Shown here: positions 49,405 through 62,126 of the stretch, piece by piece
Layout: each line of letters opens with the position of its first letter
How positions within the stretch are numbered: position 1 is the stretch's first letter
Assembly: GCA_029721515.1 (NCBI GenBank)
Contig: CM056561.1
Location: 19,512,635-19,576,634 of the forward strand
Direction of reading: 5' to 3'
Source: Synanceia verrucosa
Taxonomy: Eukaryota > Chordata > Actinopteri > Perciformes > Synanceiidae
DNA length: 64,000 bases
Translations under genes and position numbers: made by a program
The notes under the pieces: model-generated
Seen by the model: the letters and a program-made list of their open reading frames with translations, nothing else
Database searches by the model: none
What the model was told of the DNA's origin: nothing

Positions 49405-52400
49405 TCACAAACGGTGCAACACCAAAAGCAGTCCGATGAAGAAGAGGGCACTGGGTTCCTGTAACACTATCGAGAGGGAGACAACTCCGCTCAGAAAGAT
49501 GATGGCTGGCATCAGATTCATGTTTACGTCGTGCTCACACTGGAGCTCAGACACCTCTGGCATATTTTGTGGATTCTCTAACAGCATGTGAGGGCAAATC
49601 TGGAGAGACTCTTCCTTCTCCTCCCTGGCTGAGGCAGACTGAAGAGTTTGTTTTTGGCTCGCGTTCTCTGTGAGTTCAGGTGATGGTGGAGCTTCGTCTT
49701 CTGCCACAGGAGACCAGAGTGCCTGTGCACTGCCTTCATGATTTGCTGCGGATCTGGTGGAACCTTCTGATAATCCTGCAGCAAGTTCACTCAGTCCCAC
49801 TGCAACCTTTCCCTCAAAGCCCCGAGTCACATTGGGAGCAGAGATGCACTCAGCAGGCAGTTCAAGACCAAGACGACTGGCTGGGCTGTCGGTTGAGCCA
49901 TCCTCTCCCGTTGCTTGCCACAGACTGGTTTCTGTGGTGGGAAGATGCATGCATGAGGCCTCAGAGGGAGGGATTTCCTCTCCGTCAGCATGGGAGCCGT
50001 CTGATCTCAACCTTGACTCTTGTTGATAAAAAGAGGGAGCTGGGGCAGGCAGTGGTGCACAGGGACAACTGTCTATGGGCTGTGCTGACTTTTGGCTGCC
50101 TAATACACAGTGGAGTCTGGGTAAAGGCTGTGACTTATTTGGCTGGGCTACTTCGCTGGCAACAAGTACAAAGGCTGAATTAGTTTGAAGTGTGGTTTCG
50201 GAAGACATACAAGGGAATTGTTCACCTGGGGATACAGTGTGAGTGAACAGTGTGCCACCAGCAGATGGAAGCTCTTGGTAGGGTGGGACACAGGAAGCAG
50301 ATGGGCGACCCGCAATCTGTTAAAGTAAAACAGTGAGACAACAGCCACAGCTAGGACAGTATAAAGACAAAGGGGAAAGATTTTGTATTCCACATTAACA
50401 TGGCACACAGTGAGAGGAAAAGCATTTTACTGCATACTAATGCTTTTCTGTGAAAAGGATCCCATGCCGACAGTGTAATTGTGAAGGAATGCAAACAGAG
50501 CACGGGTAGAGTGATCGCATTGACTTACAATGTTTGTTTTTTTTAAATTATAAGCAAAAATATACATTTGACTTCGACTGTCGTGAGCACAGACATGTAA
50601 TGAGATCCACAAAAGTATCCAAGGGAGAAGGAAATGAGCCCAATGCATTTTTTCAGGTTATCCTAAAGTTTAGCCACTGTACATAGGTTTCACATATTTA
50701 AGTGGGGGATGATTTTATTTCCTTTGAACATCAGGAACTGCAACTAATCATCATCTCGAAAAGACCCTTACTTTTATGCTCACTTGATTTTATCATCAGT
50801 AATATAGAGATTTTCCTGCTGTGTGAGAAAAATTCAAGGTCAAATCAAGTTGAAATCACAAGAATATAAAAGTAAAGGACAGAAAACAAAAAAACGCAAC
50901 GTGTAAAAAGAACAAGTTCAAGACCAAAACACATTCAACACATTCGAGATTACACAACTAGAGAAGTGCAGATCTATGCCAGGTGTGTCTGAAACAACCT
51001 CTGCTGTCATGGTTGACTGAATGAATACAAACCACCGTCAGTCACCGTCAGTCTAGACAGCACTCGTACGACACAGAAACACTCTCATTTTAATCTATGC
51101 AGCTGTCTTTACAGCTTCTGTGCAGCAGTTGACTGTGTAATACTATCTATTGACTGTTTAATGCTTCCTGCAGGAAGCTGTTAACTCCGTTAGTCAAACA
51201 CACCGAAAGGCACCGCTGCCATGTGGCTGTTAACAGCTAACTAGCTGTCTTCCTGCCGACATGAGAGGACATTATTGTTCCCAAGATGCACTTGAGCCCT
51301 ATTTTAAGTTATCACTGCTATAATGTTTTTTGAGGAGTCCAAACTGAAGCAGTCATTCATAACGTGGCGCTTATGACTGGTTAAGAGTCAGTCATTTTTT
51401 TTCAAAAAGAATGAATCCCTGCAACCACAAGAGGAGTCATAACCTAGCACAAAAAATATGGGTCCAGCAGTATGCAAGATTAGCTGTGGACAGACAGACA
51501 AAGAGATGCACACACAACCAAATACATAATCTCCTGGCAGAGATAAATGCAACAATACTGAGTGAAACATACATGTATTATTTTTTGTGCCTCCAATTTT
51601 ACTATTGGAATTCTTTGTCATAAACTTGCACCAAATATTTTTGCTTGTCTCAAGAGAGCACTATGTGGAATTTCACAGAGAAATCTATTAAGAAATGTTT
51701 TTATAGCCTCACAAATGAAGTGATATGCTAAAGGGAAACCAAACCTGTGCACACAACTGAATGCTCAGCAAGTGAACCGTTAAAACAGCAGATCCAATTA
51801 TACTGACAACTATTTAACTGAGAATTATTCCACAAAACTTGAAGAATTAATTTGTCAAAAATGATAGAGTCTGAATGTTTAACCCATGAATACCCAAAAT
51901 ATAGTGCAGGGCGCAGAGAGTAAAGGTTTACCTACTGGAAGGAGCTGCTGTATGTATAGTAGTTGACTTTTTAGTTTTAATTTTTTAATTAATGATCTAC
52001 CAAAAGGGAAACAACATGCATGTTATTACTGATGTAAAAAAAAAAAAAAAAACTGTATGTATAATATGAAAATTAATTATGAGTGTATGGCATCAGTGAG
52101 ACATTAATATCACATGTCACTCACATGTTAGGAGGAAAGGACTGACTCTGAACCTCTGAATGAATTGGTTATATCAGTGTTTTGCTGACCGAATATAACT
52201 TCTGTTTCTTCTGAAAAACAAATTTCCTCCAGTCTGATATGTTTTATGTATGGAACTGTTCCAAAATCAACTTTTGCTTTGCCAAAATGCTAATGTGAGC
52301 CCCCAGGTAATCCTAGTGTTAAGCAGCTCAACAGTCCTCTCTTCCACCATATTGAGCATTGCTGAAACTAATTTACTCATGGGGTCTGTACATTTTAAAG

Positions 52401-55400
52401 GAATAGTTCATCATTTTGGGGAAATGACCTCAGTATCTATCATCTCATCTAACTCTAAGCAATAAAAGAAATAAGTATGTTTCCTAAAATGTTGAACTAT
52501 TCCTTCAGAATAACAACAGGGACACAATTATTGCAGTCTGTGATCTGAGATAAGTGTCAGTATCCCTGACATCAATCACATAAACATATAGACATGATTA
52601 CGCATGGTGTGAATGAATATTAGTGCACTGGATGACTTAAAACTGAAATGGACATGATTTCAAATTGAATGTGGCAAAATAAAAAGGTGCAAAAGACAAA
52701 AAAGCATGCATCATATGATTTAATAATAACGAGAAGCGGACAAGGAAGATAACATAGAGTACTCGTGCTAAGCAAGACATTACCTAAGTTGTTGCTGAAG
52801 CTTCAATGAGCTGTGAACAATATAAACAAGCAAGCCAGTGATGATGAGCTTTAATTAAAGTTTAACATACATGGTTATTATTAGACTAGAGGGACAAAGC
52901 ACTTTAGCCTGCTTACCTGTTAAATGGAAATATGTCAACAACTGCATGCAAATCAAGTAAATTTGAACATAATCCAACAAATAATTTGCTATTTTGACTT
53001 GTGCAAATCAGGGACAGTTCATTGAGAAAATAACCCGGATGGTCAACAATAAATTCTGTTCTTACCTCTATGTCAATCTCTGGCTGCACGATGACTGGGC
53101 AGACAGCTGCAGGTCTGACGAGTCCTGACCTGGAGGTCCCTGCATCTTCTGCTGATGTAAAATAGATAATTGGTTGTGAGAGCCTGATTAATCTAATTAA
53201 CCCAGATTAGTCTGATTGAAGAGACACTGCACAGATGAAACCCTTTGTGCCAGCTCTTCTGTGCCTCAGATCAGATATCAGACTTAGATCTTATTGCACA
53301 GAGGCTGCATAAAATACCAGCACGAGGCAGGGGAGTGGCATGACAGACACTACTGAGCTGCACTATGGGAAATGTAGGACTCATATTTAATCTTCAACTT
53401 TATAGAAATGCCTTCTAAATAGCCTATCATTTTGAGTAATCTGATCAATTCGACATCCTATACAATCCTATATAATTATCCCTTATGTTAATGTTTAATC
53501 ATTTATCTCAGACAGCAAATTAATGTGTCAGTGGTGATTTTAGGCAACAGGCAACATTCATGCAATACCTTCATCATTTTCCTGCTCTTCCTCTGAATCA
53601 AAAACATCATCCATACTGAAAGAAAAGACAGCCATTTGGGTTATAAAGCAACACATATAAAATACAGTTTACACACAGATCTAGTGCATGGAACAAAATA
53701 TATTTATGCAAAAAAAAGAAGAAGAATTCTGTATTAAAATACACAGTGTATTGAGCCATATTCATGCAAAGAAATGTGGGCAGATAAAGTAGGAGACACC
53801 TTTGAAATAAAAACATTTTAAATTATAAAAATTCTTCTACAAGATTACTAAGACAGTTTTGTATTTAAGACATATTTGGGCTGTAAAAGCTGCATATGAA
53901 TCAGCTCGCAAAGACAGTGGCCATGTCTGAAAAGAAAGAAAGACACCAATTTGGGCCTGGAGATTGAAAACAGTAGTTAATGTATAAAGAGGGCACATTT
54001 TAAATGACAGAGGAAGGTGGTCACATGCCATCATTAACACCTGTTCTAGATAATTAGACTTAATATTTGCTGATGCAGTTTGGCCTTTAATGTGCTGAAT
54101 TACCCATTTTAATGAAACATGGCCGGTATTTCTATGTATTGTATTGCACTGAAAATTTTGTACAGCTGAGCAGACCGTTATAATGCCAAATGCCTCAGCG
54201 ATGACACAATTCATTAGAGAGTTTGTTAAAATAGATGCCGAGGTGGGAAATTACTGGATGAGGTATGGCAAACTGAGGGGTCATTAAAAGGTGCAGTAGA
54301 AGTCATAAACCTATATCAGAGGTTATGTATCTAATGTAATTGTGATGACCGTGGTGACTATTTGCCTTTCTTTGGCTGTCCAGTGACATAGAATGCACAC
54401 AAATGACATAAAATAAAAAAAAAATTAAAAAAAAATTAAAATAATCAGCAAATAAAATGGCACAAAAATGTTGTCCATAAGAAGGCCCATCTATTGAAGG
54501 AGGCTGGGGCTGCAACATTGGATGCCAAATGAATTAAAACTGAAGAAGTGTGATGAGCATGTGACAGGAGCTGGATGAGCTGCTAATACTCCTTGTGCTC
54601 ATTGCACCGCCAGTTTTATGCAAGCCATGTAGATTCAAACTCTGATAAAGGTCTTTGCATTCAACATGCTTGGTGATAAGTGATTGCAAGTTCAATGGAC
54701 ATTTGACATGTACATGCATAAACTTGTGGTGCTGATCTAAACCAGCATGAACCTACTGTATGTATTAAATAAAATATTCTAGTGTCTAGACTTGTTTCAT
54801 CCCACAGCAACCTTTCCTCCCACCGGCTGCCTTGTTAATGTGTTCAAATCTAATTATCAGTGAACTTCAAAGTGCCTAATGAATCTGTAATGTTGCTGCG
54901 TTGGGGACGCCGAGACAGTTTCTGCTCCCCAATCTCTCCATTTTTTTCAATCAGTGACTCGTCCATCCCTAACAACCCATCTGAGAGACCTACATGACAA
55001 CTACATCAGTGTGTACACCCTGTTTGCTCCTTTTATGGATCTTCGCTCTGCACATTGTCAGATCCATCACTTTTCATGTTGATGTAACAATAAACCAGGC
55101 ATTTAATTCCTCCTCGCAGGGATTAGCTGATTTAATTTGAGTAAATAATCAAGAGTGCTGATGGGAAAGAAGCCAATCTGAACCACTGAAATTGCTCTGC
55201 TCCCCTTTGACTCGGATAGAAAAGGTCAGAAGTAAATTTAATGCTGGAGAAAACGTCAGGCCTGAAAATGACACCTGCCCTTTGCCTATTTTGATCGCCC
55301 TCACACACCACTGGATGATTGGCATTTTGAAAGGGCGTGTAGGCGACTCTCTCCAAAAAAGAGCAGACGCATTAAACAAACTCAACTTGGTAGTTTTTAT

Positions 55401-56698
55401 CCTCCCCCTTGTGCTTTCACAGCACAGTGTAGCTGTATTTATTAAGATTCTGCTGAATGCAGTCTCCAGGCAGAACAACTGAAGAAAGCTGAATGCCCAT
55501 TCTGGCCACAAAACACACAGGGAATTAGTAGGCAACTGTGGTTCTGCAGCTGTTGCACAACCGCAACGTCAAGTGCTTCTGTGACTTATCTCTATGATTT
55601 TAAAGCTAATATGGACCCCATTCCAGTTAGGTATAACTATTTATTGGATCTGGAAATCATTATTCACAAACAACTGTGCATCTTCATTTAAACCATTGAA
55701 CAGATTAAGATTTTACCAACAATAATTAATCAGTGGAGGTCAGAGGTCAAGGCAATCTCAGGCACACTAATGATCTGTCAAATATACATCCATCAGCCTG
55801 TTTGATAAATACCAGTGTGACAGGAGATTTACCTGTAAGGTTTTGGAGGTTTCAGGATGCTTCTTATTTGCTGTGTGTCGGTGTTTGTTTGAGCTGCGTC
55901 GTCTTCGTAGGACAGGAGCAGTGTGACCACATAGTTCATAGAGTTGTTATTAGCCCAGTAATCACCATCGGTGGTTTCATAGCGGACAACAAACTCAATG
56001 CGAGAGCCATGTGTGATGTAAGGTGGTGCAAAAGACAGCTTGAAGGAGAACTGATCGGTGTCTCCATCATGGGATCCCTGGACATACTCTGCTGGGTGGT
56101 CAAAGTAAGTAGCCCAGCTGTCCATGGTGGATCTGATGTAAACTGCTTTGTGGAAGGAGATATTCTGAACCCGTATCAGCCCACTGAAGGCAAGTGGCTC
56201 GTTCTCCACCGGTGATACCTGCTCAACCTCCACTTTATTGGAGCGCACTGCTTGCAGCAGGGCAATGCCGACGGGCGCGTTAAACTCCGGACGCACCTGA
56301 TAGGTCGGCTCTCGCTCTGGCTTGCGGTACTTTGCCTCCTCTTCCTCCCATCTCGCGCTGTCCTCTTCATCGTCCGAATCGAAGGCAACAAATTCCTTCA
56401 CATCCACCAGATCTCTACCTGTTGTGTCGGCAAATAGCACTCTCTTTCCTGCCGGCAGCGCCAAATGGATGCGCATGTACTCGGCGGTCTCTTCATAAAT
56501 GGAGTGGCCTCGTTTTCTGGGCACCGGGGAGCATCTCGGGATAAGGCGGACATCCGCGGTGTCATCGTCCTCTTCGTCATCATCATCATTATTATTCTCC
56601 TCGTCGTCCATGGAGAACCTTCCTGCCTCATCGGCTGATTTGCGGCTTTTAATCGTAGTGAAAAGACCCTCTTGACTCGGTATGGACAAAAAAGACAT
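49405..56698 (-). CDS. ppp1r3f: Glycogen-targeting PP1 regulatory subunit, PPP1R3F-like
   Basis: Four exons on the minus strand, 56698-55833, 53615-53569, 53151-53066 and 50316-49405, total 1,911 nt and 636 aa. Such subunits anchor the PP1 catalytic subunit to glycogen and promote dephosphorylation of glycogen enzymes. The PP1-docking RVxF motif is RVLF at 86-89, followed by the family DTTGRDLVDVKEF. A CBM21 carbohydrate-binding domain covers about 162-262 (SFHKAVYIR, DQFSFKLSF, RIEFVVRYE, WANNNSMNY). Then comes a long Ser/Glu-rich, poorly conserved region and a C-terminal hydrophobic anchor (about 602-636). Among R3 subunits only PPP1R3A and PPP1R3F have such an anchor, and linkage to porcn/wdr13/tspyl2 favours PPP1R3F; R3A remains the alternative. 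The acidic N-terminus contains a run of Asp/Glu. The ATG at 56,698 has A at -3; the frame is open further upstream but with no earlier ATG seen. Exon 3 has a tandem NAGNAG acceptor. Confidence 0.88.
50317..53065 (-). other. Third intron of the ppp1r3f-like gene
   Basis: About 2.7 kb, AT-rich, containing a short palindromic MITE (listed separately) and a poly-A run near 52,037-52,052. The TTAACAGCTAACTAGCTGTC block near 51,230 resembles words seen near the promoters in this window, but I see no transcription unit there. Confidence 0.6.
52397..52507. mobile_element. Short palindromic MITE in a ppp1r3f intron
   Basis: The left end AAGGAATAGTTCATCATTTT pairs with the inverse of the right end, which reads AAAATGTTGAACTATTCCTT, giving inverted repeats of about 25 bp in an element of about 110 bp. 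The end sequence matches a very common teleost 'GGAATAGTTCA' repeat. It has no coding capacity. Confidence 0.6.
53616..55832 (-). other. First intron of the ppp1r3f-like gene
   Basis: About 2.2 kb between the CBM21-coding exon and the 47-nt second exon. It is AT-rich with short A runs at 54,415-54,440. No internal gene is seen. Confidence 0.6.
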
Positions 56699-58264
56699 TT
56701 TTACAGAAATGAACACTAATGGGAGCTGTGCGCAGATGAGAGTACATATGGCGTCTCCAAAAAAAGCACTACCAAATACTCATTATTTGCGCTGCAGTGC
56801 CCAGTGCAGATCCAGCGCTGTCCCTGCGTTACGCACGGAGCCTCTTCAGTCAGCGTGTGGCATTAAATGTCACCCATGGAAACATACTTTTACTGCCAGC
56901 CCTTGTGATAGTGTATCCCCCTGGTTTACATGACTTTACGCATCGCAGTTTGGCTGCTGTCGCGGAAGGAGCAGCCTCTAATTTTAGCACTGACCTACAG
57001 GGATCTCTCCATGCCCCAAATGTGTCTGTAAAAGTGGTATAATCCTGCGACCCCCTTATTGGGTTTGGTTTGGGCTGGATACACGTCCACTACTAGAAAT
57101 GGGATATTAAAGTAATCATATCATATCAGCAAATGATCATCACACACTGGGGTATGAAAGATTTTAAACCTACGAGACACCATCAGCCTATATTAAAACC
57201 TCTACGGACACCATCAGGTGGAAAATATTAATTCAGGATGGTGTAGGCTATATTTCATCAGTACCAGAGTGACATGGTTAAAACCCCTAAAGGAAATCAC
57301 ATAATTAACAAACTCATTATTGGTTATACCACTACTGTGTCAAACATACGCATCTGATTCACGTGCTTGTGTTTTATCATCCAACAATACACTGAATACA
57401 GTGATTGTTATGCAATACCTCCTATGTAACCTGGTTTACTCTTTTGTGGGAACCTAAAACGTACATAATCAATATAATAAAAGGCATACACATCAATGGA
57501 CAGATATTCGAGAAGGAAAACAACCAAACTGTATAAACCAGGGTATGTCCAATTTGTTTGTGGGTATAGACACTTCCTGTTGTTATATAATCATCATAGA
57601 GGCATGTGTTTACGCGTGATGAAGCCATGCAATGTAAAGTCTGTTTAGATATGATCGGGCATCCGTGCAGATCTACATCATATGTTGCATTCATGTTGCA
57701 CTAGCTCGCTGCGCAGTTAGAGCTCCGTAGGGCACTGCCATAGATTACCATGTAAACACACCCTTGTTGGTGATTGGTGGAGCAGTTTTAGCGCGGCGTG
57801 TCGTAGCCAATCAGAGGATTGTTTTTCTGTCAAGTCGGTACTCGGGATAGTAAGCTAACGGATGTTACAAACATAAACTAATATAAAGAACGGGGTTTCA
57901 TTTTAAAGGTCGTATAGCACGAGAGGGTTTGTTTATTTGGACTGAGTCTTTCCTGTTGGACGTTTTATTCGTGAAAATGTGGCGCGACCGTCGCTACGAG
58001 GACACACGAATTGAGTAACGTAAGCTAGCTAACGTTAGCAATAACTAGCCTGCTAATTTGTAACGTTCCGTAAGGCCGCGGGGATAACCGAGAGCTACTT
58101 CCTGTTCTAGCTCTATTGACAATGTAGGAGGTGTTAAGATCTGAGCTACAAAATCACAGGTTATTTAAGTAGTCAGGTCAGTGGTGCAGACGTTTGCAGT
58201 TAAGCTTGTTTCAGTTTTGCTTGCAGGCTAGCTAGCCTGTTAGCAATTTGGCTAGCTCGTTAGC
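56699..58264. promoter_or_regulatory. Divergent promoter region, ppp1r3f-like and tspyl2
   Basis: The two genes are head to head with 1,566 bp between start codons. On the tspyl2 side an ATTGG box (57,773-57,777) and a CCAAT box (57,807-57,811) lie in inverted orientation 34 bp apart, upstream of a CpG-bearing leader. The leader contains several GCTAGC words (58,024, 58,227, 58,231, 58,251). No TATA box is obvious. Whether one promoter serves both genes cannot be told. Confidence 0.5.
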
Positions 58265-61064
58265 ATGAGTGAACTGACAGGCTGTAAGCCGTCCGCTGAC
58301 TTAGCATCGAGGAAACGGTGTCCATCGCATGACCACGATGAACGCAACACGGTCCCCAGCAAGTCTTCAAAAGTAAGTGACGCATCAGATGAAACGGGGG
58401 TTACTTCGGAAAGTTGCAGAGATAGTCAAGCCGAGGGCCAGCCGAAAGATAGTGAAGCAAAACCATCTGCCGTGCAAGCGGATCAGGGTTCAGACAGCAC
58501 GGATGGCAGCAGTGCAGCATCTGTCAACAAGTCCAGCGCTGACGGCCACGATGCAAGCAACACAGAAAAGCCGCACTCCTCGGATGCACATGGAGCTGCA
58601 GACACAGACAACAAGAAGAAAGCAGAGGCACAGCAGCGTCCCTCTGCTTCTCTGAACCAGACCGACTCAGCAGCCATAGCAGCTGCTGAAGCACTTGCCA
58701 GTCTCACAGGAGGAGACGGGGAAGACAGCCAAGAGACTCCTTGTTCATCTGAAAAGGCGAAACAGATGAAGCAGGTGAACAAATTCAAACAACGTGGGGG
58801 CCATCAGTCCTCAAGAACGGGCTCTAAAACGCAGGCTGCCGCTGCAGACAGCTCCACTTCTGTGCACAGCACCGACAGAGAAGATGCAGATGAGATGCCA
58901 GAAGCAGATGAAGGTGATGAATCCATCTCTGGGTCTTCTTCTACACCAAGTTCCTCATTCCCATCGGACAATGAGGACAATGATGATGGGGAGTGTGCCA
59001 TCGTGTCCGTTAAAATGGCCCCAGAGATGAGACAGTCGGTGGCCCTCCTAGCGCAGGTCCAGATGAGACTGGAAGCTCTTGAGAAGAGAAGCGCCCGGCT
59101 TCATCAGCGGCTAGAGCTGAAGATCACTCGCCAGCGGCGCCCACATCTGGATCAGCGCAGCTCCATCACAAAGACTATCCCTGGCTTCTGGGTGACAGCT
59201 GTATCCTTAAAATGAAACAAAGTACCTTGTTTTAATGTGCTTGACTAATTGATATAAACATATGTTGGGTTTTTCTTAACTGCACTGTACCAGCTGTTGA
59301 ACCATCCTCATCTCTCAGCTCACATTGATGAGACGGATGAAGATGCTCTCAGTTACATGACTGATCTTGAGGTAGGAAGTGTTGGTGTCTTCTTACAAAG
59401 TTTGGCCCTTGCATATGTCTTGTAGTGAAATTCAGACATTTCTTTGTGTCGGGTTCAGATTGAGTCCTTCAAGAACAACAAGTTGGGATACAGGATTCGC
59501 TTCCACTTCAGAAGGAACCCCTACTTCCAGAACAACATCATCATGAAGGAGCTGCACCTCGGGATGGGAGGTAAAAATAAGCATGTGGGGATTAAGTTAC
59601 CAAATCAAATATTGTACGTTTTGTTTTTCCTTTTGTGCAGAAAACAGCAAACCCATCTGAAACATTAAATTTCAACCGGAGACATTCAGTCTTATTTGAA
59701 TACAAAGAACAACTTATTCTCTGGAACAGTTGCCAAATAGTGCTGAGAGTGATGCGTACATAGCAAAAAAAAAAAAAGCAGATAGCAAAAGTAGATAGGG
59801 ATGAGTGCAATATTTTAATTATAATGTTAGCGTGGCATGGTTGTTGCATCTCATTTGAAGATCAGGAAACTTGTTATCACACCAACATCATGTCAAGCAG
59901 CATCTGCGATATCAACCACTTCCAGAGTGCTTACTTTTGATGATACATAATATCTGAAGTTGAGTGTTGGTCATATTTCTAGGCTACCATAATCTGTATG
60001 GCCATTAAATTCTGGATCACCTTCTAATCCTGGCTGCCTGTGTTTAAGGGTCTCCCATGTCATTCTCCAACCCCATCCTGTGGCATCGTGGTCAGAACCT
60101 GACGGCCCACAGCGAACCTAGGAAGTCATCACGCGGGGTCTACCAGACGTTTTTCAGCTGGTTCAGTGACCATAGCAGCCCAGGACAAGATGACGTAGCA
60201 CAGGTACAGCTGACTGCAGCCTGATAGTGACGCAGGTTCAAGATTATAGCACACAGAGATCGGCAAGTCGAGTGTAGCATTAACTCCTCCACCTTTGGAG
60301 AGATTTTTTTTTTTTTAAAAACGGCTGTCCATTTTTTGCAATTCCTTGATGGTATTCAGACCTGCAACCATTTTTCAGTGTCATGATGATACCTTAGTTA
60401 CATTTTATCCCACTTGACAACCATTAATTGAAATCATTCTGTGCTGGAAGCAGGTTAAAGTTTGAATGGTTTAACAGAGTGTAATTTCTTTCATGGCAGC
60501 TCACAATAAACTAATGATTCAAGGATATGCACACATTCATGACACTTTTGTTACAATGTGTACATGTACCTTTGACTGACATTAGCAGGATATGTATCCA
60601 CATATATTCAAAGGCATTAAATTCAAATGACGGTGTGCTCATTTTTAGATACTTAAGGATGACCTGTACAGAGACCCTCTTAGATACTACCTCACTCCAC
60701 TCTGGGAACCGAGGGAGAACGGCAGGTATGTGCATTAAGTCAAAGACATATACAGTGTAATGTTGAGTCAATGGTTTAAGTACTTATTAAGCTATGCGTT
60801 CTAGAAATGGCTTCATCCTCAAGTCCTTCAAATTCATGTGTAATCTTGTTTCCTGAGACCAGGTGGGATGCATTCCCAAACAATGAGTGTGTGAACTGTT
60901 AAAACTGATGTTACGTTTGTGTCTTCAGTGGTGGCAGTGGGGCCAGAGCAGCTGACAACGGTAATGGAGATGAGTGTGTGGTGATCTCCGACTCTGACGA
61001 CGAGCCTGGTGAGGAAGGTGGAGAGGCTGAACAAGGCCAAAGTAGGGAGGACGAAGAGGAGGAT

Positions 61065-61099
<35 letters not shown>

Positions 61100-62126
61100 G
61101 GAGGAGAGAGGGCCAAGTGCTGGTCAGTGCTAATGTAAACTTATCACAACAGCTAAAACCCTACTGGTCCACACAGCTACTTTGGGTACAGAAACCACTT
61201 ATTTATAAATAAAAAGACAATGCAGATACAGCTTTCACATTATTCTAAAAATGTATAAAGATAAAATAAACATTTTTAAAGGTGCTAAATATGAGAGCAT
61301 TTATATTACCTCCACACGGGCAGCTAACAGTGCAAACTACGTTGAGTACTGATATGAGGGGGAACTGCAGGGTGGGCGCTACGCTTCCATGACAACGTCG
61401 TTGTCAGGTGTAAACGCCGTATGAGAGCAGCGCTAGTGGGGCACGCTCACACGCACTAAAAGACGCATGACCGGCCCGGCTAGGCCAACAAAGAGAGAAG
61501 AAGCTCGGATTACAACACACATCAAGGGAGAGCAACTTCATTTTCTGCTCAGGTAGACATTACTCCTCTGTATATTTGAACTCTCTATATATTATAGATC
61601 TCTATATATCTATATATATGAGACAGTAGTTATTTGGTGCTATAGTGATGTCCTGGATATCGAATTTAGCACCTTTAACCTTATTTTAGCATATTTTGAA
61701 AATGGATTTTGGCAAGTAGCCATTGTAAAATGGGACTGTTTGAAATCTGCAGTGTTTGCCCATGCTCAAGTTATGAATGTGAAACCAAGGGCTCGGTAGC
61801 ATCAAATTTACTGGTTTGTCTTGTAGCTGTCAATTTCAAATGTGGGTAATGCAGGCTAAACTGAATAGACAGGAAATATCTCCTCCTCAGATGAGAGTCC
61901 AGAGGAGGAGGATGATGGTGGAGAAATTGTGATTGACGGTAAGACCACTATCACAACAAACAATCAGTGGGATGGTTGGAAAACCTGTGGGGTTACTGTT
62001 GTATCTTTGTTTTTCATATTTCTGTTTTTGATTATGTTGCTTTTTTATTTTGCAGACACTTTGTAACCATCTTACTTTTGTCCTGTAGGCTCTGATGATA
62101 GTGAACAGGAAGAGGAAGAGGCCTGA
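58265..62126 (+). CDS. tspyl2: SET/NAP-family protein, TSPYL2-like
   Basis: Eight exons: 58265-59200, 59294-59371, 59459-59570, 60049-60203, 60649-60725, 60929-61122, 61891-61938 and 62089-62126. They give 1,638 nt and 545 aa. The first 250 residues are Ser/Asp/Glu/Ala-rich and disordered. A coiled-coil region (about 255-300, MRLEALEKRSARLHQRLELK) leads into a NAP domain with the diagnostic IPGFWVTA, NHPHLS, FHFRRNPYFQN, ILWHRGQ, SFFxWFSDH-type and LRYYLTPLWEP blocks, through about residue 430. The tail is strongly acidic with a long Glu run. SET/NAP proteins are nuclear histone chaperones; TSPYL2 (CDA1/DENTT) is linked to chromatin and growth control. The multi-exon structure separates it from intronless TSPYL1, and linkage to gpr173 matches human TSPYL2. 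The ATG is the first in frame after the leader. Intron 6 carries a MITE. Confidence 0.9.
61042..61107 (+). repeat. tspyl2: Coding GAR tract encoding a poly-Glu run in tspyl2
   Basis: A GAG/GAA/GAT run in exon 6 encodes an acidic stretch with at least fifteen consecutive Glu. Acidic tails are usual in NAP-family chaperones. Confidence 0.9.
61276..61678. mobile_element. TTAA-ended MITE in tspyl2 intron 6
   Basis: The left end TTAAAGGTGCTAAAT (61,276-61,290) and the right end ATTTAGCACCTTTAA (61,664-61,678) are a perfect 15-bp inverted pair 403 bp apart. The outermost TTAA is the target duplicated by piggyBac-type elements. The interior is more GC-rich than the intron around it and has no long open frame, so this would be a non-autonomous element. 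Confidence 0.7.

Noticed and set aside
56699..56716. Six-codon upstream extension of the ppp1r3f-like frame
   Set aside because: It would begin at GTG; the first ATG, at 56,698, has a good context and was used.
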